64,000 nucleotides of DNA. Source: Amborella trichopoda (Eukaryota > Streptophyta > Magnoliopsida > Amborellales > Amborellaceae). Both the position numbers and the translations under genes were made by a program. Under the pieces are notes generated by a model, which was given only the letters and a program-made list of their open reading frames with translations, was not told the origin of the DNA and searched no databases. The number at the start of each line of letters is the position of its first letter. Position 1 is the stretch's first letter. Location of the stretch: assembly GCF_000471905.2 (NCBI RefSeq), contig NW_006499603.1, forward strand, positions 5,412,314-5,476,313, written 5' to 3'. This document shows positions 49,001 to 58,000 of the stretch, piece after piece.

Positions 49001-52000
49001 GACAGTGGTGCAACCGTTACATGTTATTAGCATTATTATAACTCATCTTGTTTAAGGACATCTGAACAAGCAAGTGGAAGATCACACCTTAATTTTTCAG
49101 AGCAAGTAGCATAGGAATTGCTCCAGTTACAATCAGATTGGTCTAGACTCTAGAGAATCCATAACCTAACCCAAGCAACTACTATGTTATTCATCTGTCC
49201 CCATCTCGCACAAAGAATCAAATTAATGGCTTGTGTCTCTGATGTATAAGCAACATTTGACATAGGTGACAAAGATCAGACACCTACAATGTTGGGAAAC
49301 AGTTAAACACTTCAGGTGCAGTTTCCCACATGCCAAGGAGACACGCACCCAAGCATAGAATGGGAAATAGTAAGATGGTGACTATCTTGATTGTATTCAT
49401 TGTCCAGTAGGCCACAAAAGGAAAGGGAGAAGATACAAGATTTGTAGAATCATACATCAACATGGACAGAGACACTGAACATAATCTTTATTACTTAAGA
49501 GAACAGTTGTCTCGCTTTACAGAACCATGAGTGTCAATGAAAGGTCTGCATAGTTCAACAGATCCGCAACTCTTCCACAAGAAACACATTTATCTGTCCT
49601 AGTATGGGTTATGACTTCTGATTGCTGAAAGTCCACCCGTCAGTACTCGAATTCTTTCACATTCTTATGTCGAATGAGTTAACCGCAATCACCATTGAGG
49701 TCTACAATAGACTGGTCATTGAAACCAATTCAGATAAGCCTTAGAATTGGGTATTTCTGGGAAATTACAGTCTCCATTGAAGATACAACAGAAAATGGGA
49801 AATAGCAAAATTGTCAGCAGAGAACCATTTCCATCAAGATTGAAATTACGTCTCTGTAATCTAGCGTCACACTTGTCAATATATTGCATGGTAATCTAAC
49901 TCAAAACCTGTTGCAATATGAAAGCTGAAATATTGAGGCATCTTGCTTCACAGCTTTAGTACTGGGAACACTTTCAATTCAGATAAGCCTCATAATTGGG
50001 TATTTCTGGGAAATTAAGCAGTCTCCATTGAAGATACAACAGAAAATAGGAAATAGGAAATTTTCAGCAGAGAACCATTTCCATCAAGATTGAAATTATG
50101 TCTATGTTAATCTAGTGCCACACTAGTCAATATATTGCATGGTAATCTAACTCAAAAATTGTTGTAATATGAAAGCTGAAATATTGAGGCATCTTGCTTC
50201 ACAGCTTTAGTACTGAGGACATACATCCATTACATCCTTTGACTATCTAAATGAGAAACCACATGACTATCTAAATGAGAAACCACATCAATAAGTAGCA
50301 AATTTATTAACTTCACAAAGTGTTGGAAGTATGTCCATTCAAGGCCCTAAATTCTTTCATTTTCATTAGCTCTTTACTTGAGTGGGAGTATAAGAGTGAC
50401 ATGATTCTAGGATCTTGGCACATTGGGACCAAGAGTCACGAAACTCCGATTCGGTCATGAGGAAGATTGGTCTATAGAAGGTACAGAGAGAGTTAAGAGT
50501 TACCTCTAAGTCAGGGTAGGTTGTTATGATATGTTTAATATGTGCCTCATAACTATGTGATAGGCCAGGACAATATGATGTTCGTATGAGCTTGATGACT
50601 GAAAGTCCTGTATGGGAAGGTTGCCCAGCAGAAGGCATTGGCCTAAATCCCTGACTCTTAGAACCTTCTCGTCGCATGTGCATATATAGTCGCAATTCAT
50701 GTGAAGCCTACTCTTCCACGAATCCACTGGATAGAGCTATGCACATGTGCCAAGAGAGGAACCCCCGCACTTTGTTTTGTGTGCATGTCCTCTAGGGGGT
50801 GCACCTGAAATCCATGTAACCTTGGGGATTTAGAATCACACATCGACTTGACTTTGATAGACTAACATCTTCGGTCCCTGATTTAACATTGTGGGTCATG
50901 AGTGTGTTGGGTCATTTCTGAGAAAGTGACTTTGGATTCCGGGTCTAACCAAGTGGAGTACTCCGTTTTGTAATTCATTTCCAAGGATCATAATTTCTCG
51001 TGTAAATGTTTTTAATCATTATCAAATGATTTGTTTTGATGAAAAATAATTTAAAATTATTTTTGTGGATTTATGGGAATTTTTGTGGATTTTTTTGAGC
51101 AAGAAAAAACCTTTTTTCAAATTTGTTTGAATAAAATGACAATCAAGGGCAGTCCCCCAGGACCCACACGGGACGCTCAAATGGCCAATGGGTGTCCACA
51201 TGCCAACCCCATGGGGCCCCATGCTCCCCCACGTGGAGATGACGTGGGGGTGATGTCAAGCCCATGGGGGACCCCCTTGTCATTTTATTTAAAGTTGTTT
51301 TATTGTTTTACCATGTATTTTAATTTTTCATTAAATGGTGGATTTTGAAAAATTGTTTTTTGGCACATGTTACATGCCTAAAGCAAGTTGATTTGTGCAC
51401 ATGTATGTGACATTCTAGAAGTGGTATAGGGTTTGAAATATTAATTCTAACCCTAAGGGCACATGGTCATTGTGCACATAACCACTTGCCTTATGTGGCA
51501 TGTTCTTATTGATCCCACATGCTCATGAAAAATGTAGGGAATTTTGAAATCTTCTTTTTGTTGGGATTTTTGTCAAAAGACCATAAGGGCATACCCTCCA
51601 TCATGGTTTTATTGTTTAATAAAATATCTAGAGCATAGACATTTTGATAACAACGGAAATTGGAGTGAATTAAAGGGAGGATAAGGTTCTTAAATCCATG
51701 CCACACATTAAGATGGTTGATGGTGGATGGTGGGCTAGGATCATACCTCTCTTTGTAGCCTTTGGTAGATGACATAGAAGGCCTTGATTCATCATCTAGG
51801 AGCATATCATCCCATGTTCTTTGGAAAGGCTATAAATACCCCCCTTGAGATCATTTTTACCCATGAATTTCTCTCACTAAAACCTTCCCTACAAAGTGGC
51901 ACGTCCCACTCTCTCTCCTCTCTCAAATTTGGCATGCCTAAGCTCTCTCTCTCTCTCTAAACTTCATCTTTAACCTTTGAAAGAGAGCAGACCCCTTTAA

Positions 52001-55000
52001 GGAGAATTCGAACTCCATTAATGGTGATCGAAGGTTCATAGCTCATTCCATGGATCAACAAGTCAAGTGACCTTCATTAATTGAGTAAGGCTTTTCATTC
52101 TCGACCATTTAGATCATTTACTCTCTGTTGTAATTCTGCAATTACAGCAGCATTACAATCTCTTTTGTTGATCATCATTTGATTCTCCTTTTGTTCTCAC
52201 TTAATCCATGTTCAAATATGCTTCCTCCATGTGTGAATTGAGCTAGTTTTCTTTGAGCATTCCTAATTGAATTTTCGAACCTTTTATTGACTGATTTTTC
52301 TGAGTTTTCGAACTCACATCAGTTACTTAGATCACCTCATTACTACCTTAAATTGTCTGATTTTCTAAGCGAGATTATGCCGAATTTCTAAGTGACATTT
52401 TGCGAAGAAACTAGATCCGGTTTTGTGTTCTAAAGCCTCGGATCACTCCGTTATTTTTCCACTTGCAAGATCTTTAAATTTCTGCAAAAACCTTCCATGA
52501 TTGATGTATATATCAGTAGATGCTAGGCTTCCCATTCTTAAATAATGAATTGGCCAGGAATTTGAATGATGTCATCGCATGTCACCCATTGGCACATAGC
52601 TAAGCGCCAAACAGGCACCCGAGAGCTCCATATGGCTTCCCATGGTCTTGATACACACTACACTTGAGCAATCACATGTTTATGTAATTGAGATCTTGAT
52701 TTGATGTATTTTCATGTGCCAATTGATGTATAATTTTGCATTATAAGATTGAGTGTTGTTGAATTTTCAAAATGCACACCAATCATGTGTAGTCTTGTGT
52801 TCTATCTTTGTGGATAGACTTGTTGATATATAAGGGACCTAAATAGCATTGTATCCTCTCTTTTAAAGTGTATTTTGAAGCCATTATGTCACTGTGGTAG
52901 CAGCAACCTTGCTGTACGCAATACAAGTGTATTGTTGAAATTTCGAAGTTGTATTGATCAGTCTTTGTATACATTGTACTCCCTTGTATGTATTTTCGTT
53001 CCTTAGACACTCACACAAAGACTATACATAGTTCATACAAAAGGTACTGAAAATTATAATAGGATGATGTACAGACCTCTCCTCTAAGCTCCGCATAATA
53101 AACAGACCCAAAGCCACCTTCACCAATTTTATTAGCCATGCTGAACCCATTTGTAGCTGAAGCAAGCTCCTCATAAGAGAACTCTAACGACTTGTCCACA
53201 GTAAGGCCAGTGAGCCCAGGGGGCACCCCACCAACAACTGTAACCGATTCAGTACTTTTATCGTAGGCATTCAATGAACCTGCAGTCACACAAACTTTTG
53301 TTACTAAGACATGTTCTAATGTCATAACATCTCACAATCTTGGTACCTAAAGAAACTATTTAAGAATATAAATAATAAAAGATAATTTAATTATTAGAAT
53401 CAGAAAAATATCAAATAGTACTACTATTTTTCCCATGATAAAATAAGAAAGAGGGTTTACACAAGAATAGCTTGGCTTCAGTTCATCGTAACCATAAGAA
53501 CTAATTCACCCAAAATAATTGATAACAGTTGGTCAAAGCACACAATCATGCATTAGAATTCCTCAAATCAACAAATGGCAATACTTAATGCATTTGGGCA
53601 AGACATGTCCCTCTCACAATTTATGCATGGCATTGGAAGAAATAAATAAGAGGAAACATCAAAAACTAACAAACAAGGACGCCAAACCAACTCAAAAGTT
53701 CTATTAACCAGTAAATTTTAACATAATTGTTTAATAGATGTGCATAGAGCCTTCAACCTAACCATTCAGACAACTTCTGGGAAAACAACTAATTTTAGAA
53801 TGGTTCTCCATAAAGCTTCAAGCTTAATGCTATGCCTTGTGGGTAAAAGGGTGGTGCAGCATGCCTGATGGCTCACTTATTCAGATTCCATGGATAGCCC
53901 CTGCCTAATTGATCGACATAGCAAGGGGCTTCAGTTACTCAGTCCAACTATTTGAAGGACATCGCTATGACTTAATGGACCACTTCTATAACTGGTGCAC
54001 AAGGAAATATTTTAGTAGGACAATTGAAATGCATAAGATACATACCCAAACCATATATACTCATTGCCCACTTATCTCCAAGATAGCCCAAATAAGATAG
54101 CCCAAATTATCTCAAACTGCAAGTCATCGACGACCTTGGTTTTGAGAATAACTATCCTAAGAGAAGTCTCTTAAAGAAGTCCGCAATCCACATTCGCCCC
54201 ATTTTGCTCCTGAAACACTTCCTCACACACCTCAATGGAGGAAATACACTAAGCCTGCTTCCTAACAGATGTAGAAAGATGGGGGATATTTTGATCTCCT
54301 TCCAACCATCTAATTCTACACTGTTGATGCCAATGAATCTCCTCTTGCTTTAGCAAAATCTGATAATCTAACAAACTACAAGCCCTATCCACAATTTGCC
54401 TTTCAGCAAGCCCTTGGACCTCTTCCTTTTGGTCCAGGACTTGCAACTCCAGCAAAGCAGTCTTCTTCCTATCACCGGATCCATTCCTTCAACATCTCTT
54501 TCAAACTCCCTGGTTTATTAGATGATTGAAGAGCAGCCCATCCAACCACATAAGAGGACTCTCACTAAATTCTGACCATGTCTTGAAATTCCCATGCTTC
54601 CAACCACAAATTCTTGAACCTGAATGATGCAAGTCCAAAAGACAAGGACCAAGCATCCAGTAAAATGGGAACATGATCAGAGTCTGTTTTAGGGTAGCTA
54701 CATAAGTATTATAGAAAAGTTTTTGTGCCCCACCCACTTAAAAGTAGAAACTGATCCAATCCAATCTAGACATGGCTGGATTCACCCCAGTGGACCATGT
54801 AAAGTGTGCCCCTTGCAAAAGCACATCCACTAAACCCATGGCAACTCACCAAATCTGAAAAGCACCTCACACTAGTTATGATTCTACACCTCGTCCCACC
54901 TTTCATGTGAAAACAAATGACATTGAAGCCCTTACTAGGTAACAATGGCTGATCCCACCTTGGCTTACTCCATACAATTCTGCCCAAGACCTCTCTCACC

Positions 55001-58000
55001 AAAATCATTAGGACCATATACGGACATGAGAACCATACCAATCCATCTATCACACTTGAAATTTTTATAGATAACGACAATTCCCCTTCCTTAGTCAAAA
55101 CTTGTGAATCCCATAACATCAAGATACCCCAGTGCCCCCCCGAGATAGAACCAAATCCAATCCCACTTTTGATGAACCCTATAACACCCTCACCAACACC
55201 CTATCAACAGCCCCAACTTTGGTTCCTACAACATAGCCACCTCTCACCAATGCTTTTGAAAAGGTGTCCTCCCATTCCTCTTTTACTCCTGGTACCTTGA
55301 ACCCCAGATGTCCCACAATAATATCTTCATGCGAAAAATCTTCCTTAGATGCTCCTACCCATTCATATATCTCCCTCCCAAACCCTCCTCCCCGTTTAGT
55401 TCTCTAGTTCCTCAATCTTTTCGCTTCCCACCCTTGCCTCCAGTATTCTCTATGATGTTGTACAATTGCATTCCTACCTCTAAATCAACTTTACCCATGA
55501 ACTGGGCAAGATCCCCTTAAATATGTTGAAATCTCCTTCTTCATTCTTATAACGGTCTGATATCTCATCATATCGTTTCTCTTCTTCTCCTCATAACAGC
55601 CAACAAATCAGAACAAGATGATGACTCACTCAAGTTTTTACACAATGGTCATGCCGCTCAAACTGAAATACCATTAGTATCTCCTCCCAAGGGATAGAGC
55701 ACAATGATTTAAACCCAGCCACATTATTCTCTCCCCCGCTGCACCCTAGTACTGTATTCATACTTGACTCGAAGTACTCAGTGAGCCTCATTGATTGGGT
55801 ATGATGAATTATATGCCATCCCTTTATAGACTCTGACTCCCTTCCAAAAGTCTTTCATAAGCTCCCAAAAATATCATTATGTTCTCATCCGCTTTATCTT
55901 GTTCATTTTTCTCAATTAAACACCCCCCTTCTCTTCATAAATTTCAAGTTTGCCCCTCACTAGATGGCCTCCCAATCATTACAACTAACCCCATCATTGT
56001 CCTCAATTACCTCTGAATCCCTCCGAATAAGTACCTTTTTCTCAATAAAGAACCCTCTCTGTGCTTCATAAATTCCATCAATGCCCCTCACAGCATATGG
56101 TATCCCAATATCATTAGAAAGGGGCCTATCATTATCAGGATAACCTCCATGTCCCTCCAAACAATATTTCAAGAACCCAATTCATAATGAGACCGACCAA
56201 AAGGCATAATATCCATACTGCCCTTGCCTTTTTCAAAAGAAAACTCTACTTCCATAGTATTCTCAAGACATCAATCCCCCAATTGGAAGACTTGTTCAAA
56301 CTGGCGACCTCAAGGTACTATTATACTTCTAGTTTATGTTGATTACATTGTCCTTAAAGTGATAACTGAGAGAGTATTGCAAGTCTCAAGTGCTACCTGC
56401 ATCATAAGGTTGACATCAAGGATTTGACTCCCTCTATTTCTCGGTATTGAGGCAGTTTAACCACGACGAGAGAACTTCATTTCTGAACATAAAAATGTTC
56501 CCTATATACTTAAAGAAATTGGGAAGCCGGGATTGAAACCTATTGACTCACACAGTAAGTCGAAGCTCACTTCTAGTACTCCTTTGGAAAATGTAGAACA
56601 ATATCAGAGACTTGTTGGGAAACTTGTCTATTTAATGATTATTGGACCTGATAACACTCATGATGTGGCTATTGTTAGTCAATTCATACATGTACCCTAA
56701 TCTACACATATGAATGCTGTCACCAGGATCTTGCGCTATCTCAAGTCATCTCCATGGTTAAGAACTTCTGTTTTCCCGTGGTGCAAGACTTGATTTATTG
56801 GGACACTCTAGTGCTGACTAGGAAAGTGTCCTGTTGATAGACATTCTACCACATACATTTCACCTTTATTGGAGGCAATCTGATAACCTAGAGAAGCATG
56901 ATGTGGCCTGATCTTGTGTAGAGGTTAGTATCATGCAATGGCTTCTACAACTTGTGAGTATTTCTGGTGTAGACAGTAGAGCACTTCTCTCAAATATGGC
57001 AATCAATATCATCTCACAAATCCCACTTTGTTGTGATAAGCGAGGCAGCAATACACACTGCATCTAATCCATTTTTCCAAGGCACACCAAACGTATTCAG
57101 GTTAATTGTCATGTTCCTCGTGAAAAAGCGATTGGTAAGCTCATATTTACCCCATGTATGAAGACCACAGATCAGCTAGCTGATATCTTCATCGAAACTG
57201 CAGGAAAGATTCGTATGCACATGCTTAATTCCAAGTTGGGCATGCTTGACATCGATGCACCAACTTGGGAGGGAGTGTTCAAGATCGTGTTGTTATTGTA
57301 GCGCTAAGAGTGTCATTATAGTCCAAGGAGACCCATGCAATTACTGTAAATGAACATGTAATCTATCTCATACATACTATGGGGAAACCCTACTGGACTA
57401 TGATTTGGTCCATTTTCATTTTCTACAATCTGACTTTCCTCTGCACTATAAAACCCTAGAGTATAAAAAGTGCCTAGGTTTGACATTAAGTCTTTTAATG
57501 CTCACCTTTTTAGTTAGCAATAATCGACTAGAACCCCTAACAATTATGAGTATGGAGCACTTAAGACACAATTTCAGCATCATACGTAGTTAAATGAAAA
57601 AACCCCAAAATTTAGTTTTATTACAATCAGGTTTCTATGCAAGTTAAGCTACAAGCAAGAAATACTGATCTAAGTGCTCAACCACTTCACACTCAAATGG
57701 CCTTGTTTTGGACAATTATCTGCAGGCATCTGGTGAACCATGGGTTCCTTTTCTTCTAGCAAGTATAGAATGGCGAATAATGTTAGGAGGAAGCCTAACT
57801 CTTCAAGCAATAAAGAATGCATCACCCTGACCATGAGAAATGGAGGTCCAGTATTTTGGTTAATGAGATAATGAAGAACTCTAAGATAACAGCTGTAAGT
57901 ACGGGACAGATTTGCAATGAGTACCCGATACCCTAAAAGCAAGCATCTAATATTGTGAGCAGAAGATGCATGCATAAAAAGCAACAGCCACTGAGTTATG

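Larger units (their letters stand above)
48073..50360. other. CERK1 intron 5, 3' half: microsatellite and tandem duplication
   Basis: No gene. It contains a CACC/CA microsatellite and a 249-bp duplication, listed separately. Confidence 0.6.
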
